A stretch of DNA of 64,000 nt from Rhizophlyctis rosea (taxonomy: Eukaryota; Chytridiomycota; Chytridiomycetes; Rhizophlyctidales; Rhizophlyctidaceae). The DNA lies in the NCBI GenBank assembly GCA_027596075.1, contig JADGJC010000159.1, positions 1 to 64,000 on the forward strand, written 5' to 3'. The notes beneath the pieces are model-generated. The model ran no database searches, had not been told where the DNA came from, and saw only the letters and a program-made list of their open reading frames with translations. Shown one piece after another: positions 12,272 to 23,744 of this stretch (position 1 is its first letter; every line of letters starts with the position of its first letter). Both the position numbers and the translations under genes were made by a program.

Positions 12272-13816
12272 ATGCCTGAACCCGACAACACGGGACACAC
12301 CACCCACTCGCTCCTCGATAATCCCATATCACCATCGACATCAACCCCCCCACTAGCAATACCCTACGCACCCTCTAAACAAGACCAACCCCTAGCATCC
12401 CCAACCTCCGACACCTCCCCCAACTCCCCCGAAACCGACCAAGACCACAACTCCCCACCGTCCTCCCCACCCCTAAAAACCCCCACCCGCCGCAACTCCC
12501 TAGGCTTCAGCCAAGACTCCTTCCCAACATCCCTCTCAGGCTTCTTTTGGGAAATCTTGGGGTTCTCCTCAAATAACATCCAATCCCCTCACCCTACAGA
12601 CCATCACCAACAACGCAGCCCACGCCGCTCCCTAGACACATCCGCCTCATTCTCCTCCTCAGCACCCTCATCATCATCCACGAACTTCCTCGGCGCATTC
12701 GACGAGGCGCCGTCTACTCCGTCACGGATGTCAACCTCAATGGATAATCATAGTGGTATTCCCGCCCCGCCAGTTGCGCAAGTTGTGTCAAGTCCACCGA
12801 TAGCAACGGGTCTATCAGAAGAGGAGGAGTTTTTGCGGAGTTTGGATGTTGTTACGGGGCCCGGGTTGGGTGAGCAGGAGGAGGAACTTGAATTGGTTCT
12901 TTCACCATTCGATGATGCTGCGAGGGGGAGGATCCACTTAAAAGGCCGCAACCCCCTCACGGAACAAATCATGACGGAAGAACTTGCTGAAAAGGTAACA
13001 CTCTAATCCCTTCTTACTCCAACTCTTCACCAATATCATCTCACCTAATGCCCACATCCACCAGATCCGCCTCCACCTCCCCCCCCTCCTCCGTGAATCC
13101 ACCGTCTGGCAACTGGTATACAGTTTAGACCAGCACGGCATATCGCTCAACACGCTCTACAAACGCGCGGCGGAGGACCATGGGCCGCAGTTGCTGGTTA
13201 TTAAGGATAGCGATGAAAATGTTTTTGGAGCGTTCGGGAGTGAGCATTTCCATGTGCGGACGGGGTATTATGGGACGGGGAGTTGGTGAGTGTTTTGGGG
13301 CGAGGTTTTGGTTATCTGGCTTGTGACCGTTAGGGTGTTTGGGGCCGGGCAGCGAGGGGTGAGGGGACATGAAGGTGCATTAATGAATACTCACTCACTC
13401 ATGGGGCGTGCCTGTGTTGAACGCTCCAGCTTCCTATTCAAACAATCCTCGTCACCCGAAAACGTCGACGGCGGATCGGGGGAAGTCAAAGTCTTTCACG
13501 CGACGGGGGAGAACGATTACTTGATGTTGAGTGAACCGCATTTCATTGCTCTTGGTGGGGGGTAGGTGTTTTTCCTTTCCCCTTTTTTTCTTGTTGCGGT
13601 TGGTCGTACGCAGGGTTTGGAGAGAGGCGTCTCGTGTTCGCAATCTCACTTACATCTGTCGTATACGCAAATAGGGAAGGACACTTTGGACTATGGATTT
13701 CGGAGGACCTGTTCCATGGGCATTCGGGACCGTGTCTGACGTTTGGGAATGAGCGGTTGGGGGATCGGCCCGAGTTTGATGTGTTGGGGGTTGAGGTGTG
13801 GGGGTTTAAGCTTTGA
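12272..13816 (+). CDS. TLDc domain protein (OXR1/NCOA7-like)
   Basis: Predicted 405-residue protein from four exons: 12272-12994, 13065-13285, 13430-13561, 13675-13816. The first 240 residues are Pro/Ser/Thr-rich and disordered. The rest is a TLDc domain: ESTVWQLVYSLDQHGISLNTL, LLVIKDSDENVFGAFGSE, the join YGTGSCFLFKQ, HATGENDYLMLSEPHFIALG, GGGEGHFGLWISEDLFHG, LGDRPEFDVLGVEVWGF at the C-terminus. The TLDc family is associated with oxidative-stress resistance and, in several members, with binding the V-ATPase; neither role is shown here. All three introns are short, and the splice joins fall inside strongly conserved motifs, which supports the model. Confidence 0.95.
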
Positions 13817-14363
13817 TTTTGTGTTTTTCTGGTTGCTTGGGGACGGCTTCTTAGATGTGTTTTTCTTCTCACGTATGATATTGTTTTTGGCGGTTGGTTG
13901 GGTGGGAGGAGGTCTTTTTCATACCCCGTTGTTTTACATTTTTTTGCGTTATCTTTCTCTGTGCTATTTTTTTTTTTCCTTTTATCTTTCCTTTACATTA
14001 TACCCAGGTTATTTTTTTTTTTGGTTTCCTTTTTTGGGGAGGGAAGGGAAGGCGGGAGCGGGGCGGTTTGGGGTTCATAACGATGGCGTGGTAGAAGGAG
14101 GATGCGAAAAAGGAAAATAAGAAAATGTATATATGTTCTTTCGCTTTTATCATATGCCAAATTCATCCCACGGTGTGGTGTTTGTCCGTCATGCCGGTCA
14201 AGGGAATTTCGTTGTTCCTTTCCTCAGCAACAACCAAAAACCCAAGCCTCTCAACCAACGTGTTGGAGGGATCGGGTCCTCTCCATTTTGGCGTAGCCGT
14301 TCAACGGCAAACACGGATAGACATTTTCATTACCGTGTCAATCCAAATTGCACCCAGCACCCC
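13817..14363. other. Convergent 3' intergenic region, T-rich
   Basis: The region lies between the ends of the TLDc and SSXT genes. From about 13860 to 14040 the plus strand is strongly T-rich with several poly-T runs. No gene is recognised. Confidence 0.5.
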
Positions 14364-15677
14364 TTACTCCGCGCCCTCCAAATCCAAATCATCTTCCTCC
14401 TCCTCGTCCTCGTCATACTCGTCTTCGGGTGTATAAACATCAGGACCAGGTACGTATTCTCCGTCCTCTTCTTCCTCTTCGTCGTCCTCGTCAACATCTC
14501 CACCCGCACCACCATTCTCACCACGACCATCCACCCCCACACGACCATCCACCCCCACATCATCAACATCCATCCGATCCTCCCTCCCATCCCCCTCCCC
14601 ACCCTCAGGCGTCCCCACACCCTCCTTCCCCTCCACCCCCTCTTCCTCCTTCTTCCACCCCACCTCCCTCCCCCCCATCCTCGCAACGTTCCCCCATGCC
14701 AACCGTGACCTCACAACCCTATGTACCGTCTCCCCGTCCACCCTCTCAAACACCCTCTCCCCATCCATCAAAACTCTCGGCCACGTTTCCCCCGGCACAG
14801 GGTGCGCCGGCAAAACAAAGGGTGGAACAGCAACATACGCTGTTGGATTCAGTTTCGGGTCATGTGTTATGGAGGGGTCGACGAGCATTGTGGGTGGTGT
14901 GAGGCCTAGACGGGATGTGAGCGGTGCGGTGCCTTTTTCGTTTTGTGTTGGGTGTGGGGGGGATGTGGTTGGTGTTGGTGTTTCTGATGGTGTTGGGGGG
15001 GTAGGTGTTGAGGATGTTGAGGAGGCGGCGGATGGTGTTGTTGTGGTTGTGTTGGTGGGGTTGGAAGGGCGGGAGTATTTGTAGTATTGGCTGATGGGTT
15101 CGTTGGACATGATTGTTTTGCCGGAGGGGGAGGAGGAGAGGAAGAGGGGTTGTGGGAGGGGTGGGGCGGGTGGTTCCTGTTGGAGTTTAAGGTGATGTGT
15201 TAGCGTATTTGTGTTACGAAGGCTGAGTCAAGTTGATTTGATAATCCACCTTTGACATGACGGCGTCGGCGACCGTTGCGAGGTAGATGAGGTTGCTTTG
15301 TAATCGTTGTTGATAGCTTTTCAAAAAATGGAATGCAGTGTCAGCCACGATGCTTACACTGGCGGTGTAACCCTTCCCCGCCAACAGCATGGAGCAACTC
15401 ACATGATATGCTCAGGCTGTCCAATCCACCCATTATTCTGCATCTCCGCAATGATCGCAATCAGGCGTTCATTTGTTTCCAGGATCTAGAAAAATCGAAA
15501 AAAGGGCATTAGTCACTACGTGATTGATAGGTTAGGACACTCCGGCGATTGCTCCTCGAGTCTCACCGATTCTATGGTCCTGTGATTGAAGCTGGGTATC
15601 AGGACTGCGTGAGGGTTGTCTTTTCTTTTCGTGGAGGCGGCGGGGTCTCCTATGATTGGACTTGTTGGTGGGTCCAT
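14364..15677 (-). CDS. SSXT (SS18/GIF N-terminal homology) domain protein
   Basis: Predicted 357-residue transcription co-regulator. Exons: 15677-15567, 15485-15403, 15316-15250, 15176-14364; every join keeps frame. Exons 2-3 encode the SSXT domain: ILETNERLIAIIAEMQNNGW, then QPEHIIYQQRLQSNLIYLATV and ADAVMSK. This matches the SS18 pattern of L..N..LI..I...N.G followed by YQQ.L..NL.YLA..AD. In animals SS18 is a subunit of BAF chromatin remodelers, and in plants GIF proteins partner GRF factors. The C-terminal 270 residues are Pro/Thr-rich, then acidic, ending in long Glu/Asp runs (EDEYDEDEEEEDDLDLEGAE). The gene diverges from the LACTB2-like gene. Confidence 0.85.
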
Positions 15678-16300
15678 CTGAATAAAGAAGGGGAGTAAGC
15701 GAGGAGGCGGAGGGGGTGTTGGTTGGCGGACAGTTGTCAAGTATCCGTGTATTGGTGGTCCGCCCATGTGGCGCGGGCTGTTCAACCTTTTTTTTTTTTT
15801 TCGGTGCCGTGAGTTGGTGCCGAAACTGGCAGATTGTGGGGATTTTGCAAACGTACCTTCTTGAGTTGTGTAGTGGTGAGACGCGATGCGTGTGTGCACT
15901 ATGTTTGGTGAGTGTGGTGGGTTGTGAGTGGGTGGTGGGTTTGAATTGGTTGATAGGGTTTGTGGAAATTGTGGGAATAAGGATGACTGTGGGTGGGAAA
16001 AGAAGGAGAGGTGTCTTGTGAGGAGTTGATGGGGGACATCATACGTGTGCACCTGTCTGGACTCTGGACACACCTTGCTGCGGAATCAGCCACACCATCA
16101 CCACACTCGGACATGCATGCGCCACATCTCAATGACATCGATCCGGTTCTGAGTCTTCTGACGGGAATGACAAATCATCTTCCTCACTTTCCTCCTGACA
16201 TTTATATATACCGTCTGTCCTTCATCCTCCCGGCAACTCATCTTAACAGTCACATACACCCATATCCCGTCGGAACTCAACAACCCACGGCCGAGGAGCA
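15678..16300. promoter_or_regulatory. Divergent intergenic region, SSXT / LACTB2-like
   Basis: This 0.62-kb spacer lies between two divergent starts. It carries a poly-T run near 15790. No gene is recognised. Confidence 0.45.
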
Positions 16301-17795
16301 ATGTCAGAACCTCTCTCAATCCTCCCAACTTTCGCGCGGCTGAGCGAACGAGTTCACGGTAAGTTACACAATTCTTCCTCCCGCAAAACAGTACCTCACC
16401 AACTAAACTCCTACTCTCAATCCAAATAACAGTCATTCTAGGTCTAAACCCAGGTAGACCTTCTCATTCATCAATATGAAAACTACGCCACTATCTCCAA
16501 CATGCTCTTCTAACATTCTCACCTGTCACCCTTTTTTGCCACCAAAGGTAAATTCACCTTGCAAGGGTGAGTCAAAAACTGTTGGCATGACACCACGTTT
16601 TGGCGTCGTGCGGTCAATGTTAACTACATCTTACGTGTAGCACAAACACGTACCTCGTCGGCACGGGACCTAGACGGATTTTGATTGGTAGGGGTTGGTC
16701 GATATCATGTCATGCGTTGACAAACTGCAATGTGCCGCTTGCTGACCCCATATTCTTTGCGTACATACAAAAGATACGGGATCCGGCACTCCACAATACG
16801 CCGCACACTTCAAAGAATCCCTGGTAAAGGCCGGCGCAACGGAGATCTCGGATGTGATTTGCACACATAGGCATTCAGGTAGAAAGGAATCCATTCGCAG
16901 CATGCTCACGAAACGCCATATTAAAAGCCTGTACACAACTGATACTCACACATAAAATCGGGGGGGGGGCGGGGGGGGCGCCGCGGGGGGGCGGGNNNNN
17001 NNNNNAAACTCCTCACCCCCCTCGACACTCCCCCACTCCCACACCCCTACACCCCCCTAACCCACCTCCAAACATTCACAACCCCCGGCGCAACCCTAAT
17101 TGCCCACCACACCCCCGGCCATCTAGACGACCACGTCGTGCTGTACCTCGAGGAAGAAGCGGCGCTTTTTAGTGGGGATAATGTGTTGGGGGAGGGGACG
17201 ACGGTGTTTGAGGATTTGGGGTGTTATGTGGGGAGTTTGGAGAGGATGAGGGGGGTGTTGGGTGAGGGAATTAGGGCGAGGGGAGGAGGGGGGAGGATAT
17301 ATCCGGGGCATGGGCCGGTGGTTGAGGATGGGGTTTGGAAGATTGGGGAGTATTTGAGGCATCGGCAGGTGTGTTGGGTTGTTGTTATTGGGGTGGGTTC
17401 GGTTGCTCGTGTGGGAGGGTGTTGATTCTGAAGTTTTTTGTTCTTTTGCATTTTTCCTATCTCTTGTTCATGTGCTGCATGAACTTCAGGACCGCGAAGA
17501 CCAAATCATCACTCTCATCAAATCGTCGCCTCCCTCCACGTCCTCATCATCATCAACGACACCAGCGCCATCACCAACATCACATGCACCACCATCTACT
17601 GCATCGACTTGGACCACCACACAACTGGTTCACATCATTTACGCGCAATACCCAGCGTCCATCCACCAGGCTGCCCAAAGAGGAGTGTTTTTGCATTTGA
17701 GGAAGTTGGAGGAGGAGGGAAAGGTTTTGCGTGATGGTGATGGGTGGAAGTGGGTAGGCGGTGACGGAAATGTAAGACTGGCGCCCCATCAATAG
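16301..17795 (+). CDS. LACTB2-like metallo-beta-lactamase-fold protein (endoribonuclease family), interrupted by assembly gap
   Basis: Short exons at 16301-16358, 16433-16453, 16548-16566, 16642-16687 and 16774-16878 splice to MSEPLSILPTFARLSERV, HVILGLNPGKFTLQG, TNTYLVGTGPRRILIDTGSG and then DVICTHRHS plus a split G of the next codon. The metal motif HxHxDH therefore needs the next exon to begin AT CAC; that exon is missing at the 10-N gap (16996-17005). After the gap, 17006-17368 encodes HHTPGHLDDHVVLYLEEEA, LFSGDNVLGEG and IYPGHGPVV. A last exon, 17490-17795, gives the winged-helix-like C-terminus (RGVFLHLRKLEEEGKVL). Human LACTB2 is a mitochondrial single-strand RNA endonuclease; the same role here is by homology. 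Confidence 0.85.
16965..17005. other. Poly-G/C stretch and 10-N assembly gap
   Basis: Long G runs interrupted by C lead directly into ten Ns at 16996-17005. The gap falls where an exon of the LACTB2-like gene carrying the DH of the metal motif should be, so real sequence is missing and the gap length is nominal. Confidence 0.9.
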
Positions 17796-18046
17796 CGCAG
17801 ATAGTAAATAGCCGCGTAGAGTTCCATCCAAATCTGTCAACGATCCTAGATAGATTAGTTGTATCTCCTTCCGACACATCTTGACAGCATGGTAGAGCCT
17901 CCCAACTCATTTCCGATGGTTAAATTAGTTCATTTCTACTATTTTGTAAGTGGGTGGAGAAATATACATGTGCGGGTGGATAATCGACGGGCGTTAACGA
18001 GGGAAGAGAGATGAAGGGGTGAGAGTGTGTGTTGGTGTTCGGTTTT
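17796..18046. other. Convergent 3' region
   Basis: This 250-bp spacer lies between the LACTB2-like and mL49 genes. No gene or motif is seen. Confidence 0.4.
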
Positions 18047-18634
18047 TCAAAAGTTCCGAGCCGTAAGCCAATCCCTCATGTCGTTTACGTAGTTTCCTTT
18101 GAGGAGGAGCTGATTTTTGCCGTGTTTGACGACGATTTTGTCTTTTGGGATCCAGGTGCTTAGGTCGTTTGCTAGTGCCTGTGGTGTTTAAGTGTGAGTT
18201 TTAACAGCAGTCGGCCATGGTTGAAGTTTTGCTCACCTCCAAGTCACCGTGCACTCGTCGGAGAACGACCGAGACGTTTCCTTTTTGGGCTTGGATTTTG
18301 CTGTAGACGGGGAGGCGGCCGCTGGCAGTTAATCGTCGGACGTCGTAGGGTAGGTCCTCTGCATTTCCGAAATCGCCACCGTCAGTCAACCGTCTGTGAT
18401 TAAATCACCACAGGTAGCGTCGTTTAACCCACCTTTAGAAGGCACGACCTCACCCTCCACCAGTGCAGGTCGCAAATAAACGGTGTTACGGACGCTGTTG
18501 CGTTTGCGTTGTGCGCGGATACCATCTGGGTTTGATAAGTCGTGGCCTTTTTGGTGGGTTATGAATGTGCGGAGTTGGGGTTTTGGGAGGAGGGTGGAGG
18601 GTGGTGTGTGGGGTCGGAGGAGGGTGCGGAACAT
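18047..18634 (-). CDS. Mitochondrial large-subunit ribosomal protein mL49 (Img2 family)
   Basis: Structural protein of the mitochondrial 54S/39S ribosomal subunit. Three exons (18634-18433, 18358-18237, 18178-18047) give 151 residues. The N-terminus MFRTLLRPHTPPSTLLPK is basic and fits a mitochondrial presequence. The family core is EDLPYDVRRLTASGRLPVYS, VSVVLRRVHGDLEALANDL and STWIPKDKIVVKHGKNQLLL, ending GNYVNDMRDWLTARNF. This matches mL49/IMG2, in which the domain ends with a V..WL..  segment. The joins at AAAG|GTGGGT / GCAG and at GGAG|GTGAGC / ACAG restore the core. Confidence 0.9.
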
Positions 18635-19454
18635 TTTTGAGGAGTGAGTTTTGTGGACGAAGGGAGGTTGGTGAGTTGGTGGCGAGTGTGTGGTGGGGAA
18701 GTTTGAGTGGGGAGCGTTGGGTGTTATTGACGAGGGTAGGGAATGGAGGTGATCTGTTTGTGGGGTTTGTGGAAAGACAGGAACTGAAGGGAAAGCAAGG
18801 TGGATGGTGTTGTTTACGTGGCTTGTATGTGGCTTGCATGTTGGCGGTGATTGAGTGTGACTCAACTAACCACATGTCTGTGATCGTGATTTTGATTGAT
18901 TGATGCCAATGGTTACACAAGTGACGCGCGTGTCTTGTCCGACCTCCGATGCGCGCCAAGCCACGGATGCGTCGCAGTCGCACCGCCCCGTTTATCCTCT
19001 CTCATGCGTGTGTCTGTCGATCAAAACTCGCCTTGGCCTGCGGGTGATGTTGCAAACAACCTTGCCTCACAGGGGAACTTGACTGGTGTGCAATACATAG
19101 TCGCAATTAGAAGGTCCCGACTCCCGCTCATTAATCTCTCCGCAGAAACAACCTATTCTTAGGCATCCCACCTTCTACCGCCCTGCTCGGGCCAGATATA
19201 CAACCCTTACTCGCACCATTCAAACAAGTACCGCAGTATCCACCCATACTCGCACTGGTTGACGTAATATTCCGAGAAACTACGAACGGCCTGCGTACAT
19301 AATCGCCGCACGCAGTGGGAGACTTTTGACTTCCATTCTGTACGTCAACGAAACCTTTTGCTGTTTCCGGAACCCAAATCGTTCCAAGTCTATGTAGCTG
19401 CTCTAACCCACAAAAACCTCATACAGATCATCTTCAACCGCCAACAGTTCAACA
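18635..19454. promoter_or_regulatory. Divergent intergenic region, mL49 / disordered protein
   Basis: This 0.82-kb spacer lies between two divergent starts. A minus-strand frame reads through it but shows no domain. No gene is recognised. Confidence 0.4.
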
Positions 19455-21035
19455 ATGCACTTCCTAAAAACCAAACGCCCACCACCACCACCAACAACAA
19501 GAGACCACCCCTCCCCACCCTCCTCCCCACCACCCCCAACCAACTCTTCTTCCCCACCCACAACAACAAAAACCCCCCAAAAACACCTCTACATAGTCTC
19601 CCGCCGCCCCTCCCGCCCAACCCCTCTCACAACCCTCCGCAAAACCAGCAAAGCCTCCTCCCTCTCCCGCCCACCCCGCCACCAAACATCCCGCACAACC
19701 TCCGGCTCCTCTTCCGACACATCCTCTTCCTCCTCCTCCGGCCCACGCACACCGACATCCCCAAAAACCCACGACGACGGCCGAACCCACAAAACAGGCG
19801 CATACCACCACCCGGCCCTGACGCGCATCGACTCCTTCTCGTCTGTATGGAGCGAGGCGTACGATTTGGAGGGTGAGAGGGAGAAGTGTCGTGTTGAGGA
19901 GGAGGCGTGGAAGGAGGGTGTTGAGTGGGTTGATGAGGAGTTTGGGAGTGATGAGGAGGGGGTTGGTGCCGTTGAAGATGATGATGGGAAAATAGCTGAG
20001 GAAGAAGAAGAGGAGGACGATGATCCGGGGTTTTTGGACGTTTGGGATGATGGGGGTAAATTGGTTGTGGGGAGACCTAAGAAAGGTGCTGCTAAACCTC
20101 TACCTATTGTTCCGAATGAGGAACTGGAGGGAGAAAACGTCATAGTTTTCGACGCGCACGATGAAGGAGTATCATCATCCGTCACGACACCCTCCACACC
20201 ACCTCGCCAATCCCTAATCATAACAACAATCTCCATGACCGACCTCGCCTCCGTCGAAGCACAGTCACCATCAACATCAGAAGACGAAGAAGACGAAGAT
20301 GCTGAGAAAACTCCGACAACATCAAACCCTACGCCAGGGTCTACGTTTCCTTTGCCTTCACCGCCTTCTGCGATGCTTCTTTCGCCGGGTCTTCCTGTTA
20401 CGCAACAACAACCGACAAACCCATCACGCAAATCTATATTACAGCTGGACGATCTGTTGAAGCAGGTGGAGGCTTTTAGGGGTGATAGTGAGTTGGTGCC
20501 GGCGCTTCCCCGCTCAACGGGGGAGAAAGATGTGGGTGGGGAGAGTGAGGGAGCGGTAGGCGGAAAGAAACAAAGACCCGTGTCGGACTCATATGCACTC
20601 CGCCCACCACCACAAATGGGTTCCCCAGCCGCGCGGTTCCATTCTGATTCTGCACCACCACTGCCTGTTACGTTCCTTTCCGTACCCACACCCGCACCGA
20701 AAGAGGGTGAAGTTTCACCCCATCCATCCTCTACCTCCACCTCTCTCCTCCCACCACAAAGCGCACACCCCCCCACCCGCTCCCAATCCACTCCACCAAC
20801 CTTCGATCCCTCGCCAGAGCCTCAAACTCCCATCACACCACAAACTCCACCATCAGGTCGCAAAACCCCACAGGGCCCGCGCCCGTTCTCGCCCGGCGCG
20901 GAAAGCGAGAGTGAGGGGGGTAGTGTGCTTACGCCTGGTGGTGGGGAGGGCGGTGGCAAGACGGGACATGTGAAGGGGACGAGGAGGAAGGCTTTGAGGG
21001 GGTTTGTGAGGAAGTTGAAGAGGGCTGTTGGGTGA
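19455..21035 (+). CDS. Hypothetical Pro/Ser/Thr-rich disordered protein
   Basis: A single exon encodes 526 residues from MHFLKTKRPPPPPTT. I do not recognise a family. It is a mosaic of low-complexity regions: a Pro/Thr-rich N-terminus (1-115), a short ordered-looking patch (HHPALTRIDSFSSVWSEAYD), an acidic region (about 135-200), a second Pro/Ser/Thr region with many SP/TP sites, and a basic tail (RRKALRGFVRKLKRAVG) that could form an amphipathic helix. SP/TP density suggests phosphorylation by proline-directed kinases, but this is inference. The long open frame and the lack of stops support coding. It ends tail to tail with the DEK-like gene. Confidence 0.6.
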   Translation: MHFLKTKRPPPPPTTRDHPSPPSSPPPPTNSSSPPTTTKTPQKHLYIVSRRPSRPTPLTTLRKTSKASSLSRPPRHQTSRTTSGSSSDTSSSSSSGPRTPTSPKTHDDGRTHKTGAYHHPALTRIDSFSSVWSEAYDLEGEREKCRVEEEAWKEGVEWVDEEFGSDEEGVGAVEDDDGKIAEEEEEEDDDPGFLDVWDDGGKLVVGRPKKGAAKPLPIVPNEELEGENVIVFDAHDEGVSSSVTTPSTPPRQSLIITTISMTDLASVEAQSPSTSEDEEDEDAEKTPTTSNPTPGSTFPLPSPPSAMLLSPGLPVTQQQPTNPSRKSILQLDDLLKQVEAFRGDSELVPALPRSTGEKDVGGESEGAVGGKKQRPVSDSYALRPPPQMGSPAARFHSDSAPPLPVTFLSVPTPAPKEGEVSPHPSSTSTSLLPPQSAHPPTRSQSTPPTFDPSPEPQTPITPQTPPSGRKTPQGPRPFSPGAESESEGGSVLTPGGGEGGGKTGHVKGTRRKALRGFVRKLKRAVG

Positions 21036-21471
21036 AGGGGGTGTGGGAAGGAGGGGAGGAAGGAGGGAAGGGAAAGGATTGAGATTTCCCTGTAGGTGTT
21101 AGGTTCCTATGATTTTTTGTGTGTTTTTTGTGAATTTCTCTGTACCATATGTTTTGTATGTCTCTTCTTTTTTTGCCTGTAAGAATATTGTTGTAGTCTG
21201 TAACCAGTACAATCTGAAACAAAAACACCGTTCCAAAAACAAAAAACCAGTATATTTTTTTGTGTTGGGCAATGGCCGAGTTGTCCCTTCTTGTTTCACC
21301 ACGCATCTCTTTTCTTCTCTCCCCTACGACGAAGTCAAAAGTATGCGAAAAATAAACACAAAATGATGTAATATTTATCCAGCAAATAACAACAGCAGCA
21401 CACTATTACACCACCATCCTGCAAACACCCCTCACACCCAGCCCCTTCCACCAATTCCAAACTCCCCAAAA
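21036..21471. other. Convergent 3' region
   Basis: The spacer lies between the disordered-protein and DEK-like genes and holds AT-rich sequence with AATAAA-type strings near 21350. No gene is recognised. Confidence 0.45.
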
Positions 21472-23744
21472 TCACGCATCCTGCTCGTACCCCTCGTCCT
21501 CCTCCTCCTCAAGGGCTTCCTCCTCCATCAATTCGTCCCCCGCTGCCGCCGCCGCCTCCGCCGCCGCATCGGACACCCTCGCCAACGTCTGATCAATCAA
21601 CGTGTTAATCACAGCCTTCTGATCCCTCAAATCCTGCCCAAAATGCTTCTCGAGCTCCGTCCGGACCGACCGGTTGGTCAGGGTGTCGAGGTCGGCGTCT
21701 AAGGTGGGGGTTTATGTGTGAGCTCAGACAGGGGTGTTCCGTAAAATGGGAATGGGTGAATCATAATAAAGAGAAAAACTCCACCTTCGATCATCTCCTG
21801 AACGACTTTCAACAAGTCCTCCGTGGTCGGCACACCGCCCTTCCAACTGGAATCGGCCTTCTTGGCCTTCTTGGGCGATGGCGCTTCGTCTTGTTCCTCC
21901 TCCTCCTCTTCTTTTGCATTGTCGTTCTCGGCTCCAATGGCGTCGGCCTATTCCCAGAAGACGCGAAATGAGCAAAGCCAGAAAGTACAAATGGCATCGA
22001 CGTTGGCAAAGCCTCCGCCCACGCAAGAAAGGGGTCATCGGTATAGGAGCTTCTCACCTTCTTCCCCTTCCCCTTGCCCCCTTCCTTGAACTTCTCCTCA
22101 TACTCCTTCCTCTCCTCCTCCCCCAACCCCTCCCAAACCTCCTTCAACTTCGCCTCCACGTCCCCGCCCTCCTTCGAAACCTCGTCCCTCTTCTCCCTCG
22201 CAAACACCTCAAAAGCGCTCTTGGCCTTTGGCGGCCGCCCGCGCTTCTTCCCCGAGCCAGGAGTGGCAGGCTTGGCCTTGGAGCTCGATCCCGCCGCGGC
22301 CTCTTCGTCGTCGTCCGAGTTGACGAGTTCGTCCGAGGTAGATTGGCCTTTCTTTGAGGTCCGGGAGACGGAACGTTTCTGTTTTTGTATTGATGTTGAT
22401 TAGGATGTCCAGAAGGCTGGAAAAGATTGACAGGGAAAGCTGAGCGAACACATACCCGCTTGACGGATCCGCCACCCTTGACGTGCTCCGCGTCGGGCTT
22501 TTTGAGGAACTCGAAGATCCTTACGGCCAAATCTCGCTACAGTCAGACCCCAAATTTTCTATCAGAGGACGGTGATGAGGACCACGATTCCAATCTTCAA
22601 GGTCGTCACCTTGGTGCCACTTGACTCCAAATGGAGTACCTGAGCGAATTCCTTCAACCCTTGTAGCGTCCACTTATGAACGCGGTAGAGCTTGTCGTCA
22701 TGTTCTTTCTGCATATCGACATAAAAAATCAGATACAGAATTGAAGGAACTGCTATGAAAGAGCCATGCAAACTTACGTTAGTGTTGAACTTGAATCCTT
22801 TGAAGTTGAGGAGATCTTGTTTCAAGTTTTTGTACTGGAGAGTAATGATCAATGGACAAATTCGATACTCAGTTTCAAAGAGGCTCAAATGATAAGTACC
22901 GTGGCCTTGCCCCATACGAGAGTGTGGAACCCCAGCAGGATTTCGTAGAACTTGTGTGTTTTGGTCACTTTTTGCACTGTTTCTGCGACTGTAGGCCGAT
23001 TGGAATGGTTAGACAAATTAGATTACGGACGAGTGTGTGCAATGTTGGGTACGAACTGGCCGTAATGTCCTTCAGCGGTGTTCCATCTCCCTGAAGGATT
23101 AGACATGCAGATGAGCATCACATTTTTAGCGTATTGTAGGTATGCTGCGTATGATCTATCAGAGTACACACCTCCGGAATCTCGATCGGCTTTGGAGTCT
23201 TCACAAACGACTGAGTAAGCGAGAGTCGGTCCACGGACTTTCGCTCACGAGGAGTACGACGCTCTCCCTCAGTCGGGGTAACAGGCGTTGAATCCTCCTT
23301 CTTCGCACGCTTCCTCTGCGGCGTCTCATCTCCTCCCTCCTTCGCGTTTCCGTCTGCCTCTGCCTTTGCTGGAGTGCCGTTGCCAGCAGGTTTGGCCTTT
23401 GGTGGGCGTCCGCGCTTTTTCGGGGCCGGTGTGGTCGGGGGAGCGGCTTCTCCGTTGTTGTTGGCAGACTCCTCCTTCGCTGGCTGTGCCTCTTCCTTTT
23501 GCGGAGATTTGGTCGGTTCCGTCCCGTTTCCTTCGTGCGCGGCCTCTTTCTTCGGTGATCCGACTTGCTGATCCTGCTGATCTTTCTCCTTTTTCGGGGA
23601 CTGGACTGGCTTGGTGGGAGAGGTTTTAGTCGGAGAAGCTGATCCCGCCTTTGTGGGTGAGGCGGAGCGACCTCGCTTCGGTGAGGATGCCTGTGCCCTG
23701 GTGTTCTGTGCGTCTGTTTGTTCTGGTTTCTCCGCGTCGGTCAT
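21472..23744 (-). CDS. DEK-like chromatin protein with AT-hook-like motifs and HMG box
   Basis: Multi-exon gene starting MTDAEKPEQTDAQ at 23744 and ending EGYEQDA at 21472. Residues 1 to about 190 are disordered SPTK/SPKK-rich sequence with an AT-hook-like KKRGRPPKAKP. Spliced exons then give the DEK core: GDGTPLKDITA, TKTHKFYEILLGFHTLVWG, YKNLKQDLLNFKGFKFNTN, KEHDDKLYRVHKWTLQGLKE and a SAF/SAP-like LHLESSGTKRDLAVRIFEF. Next is a second KKRGRPPKAK motif running straight into an HMG-box-like segment (SAFEVFAREKRDEV, LKEVWEGLGEEERKEYEEKF), then the C-terminal DEK_C-like helices (TTEDLLKVVQEMIEDAD, LTNRSVRTELEKHFG). DEK binds DNA, nucleosomes and histones. The core introns have good GT..AG sites. 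The AT-hook-to-HMG fusion inside a DEK protein is less usual. Confidence 0.85.
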
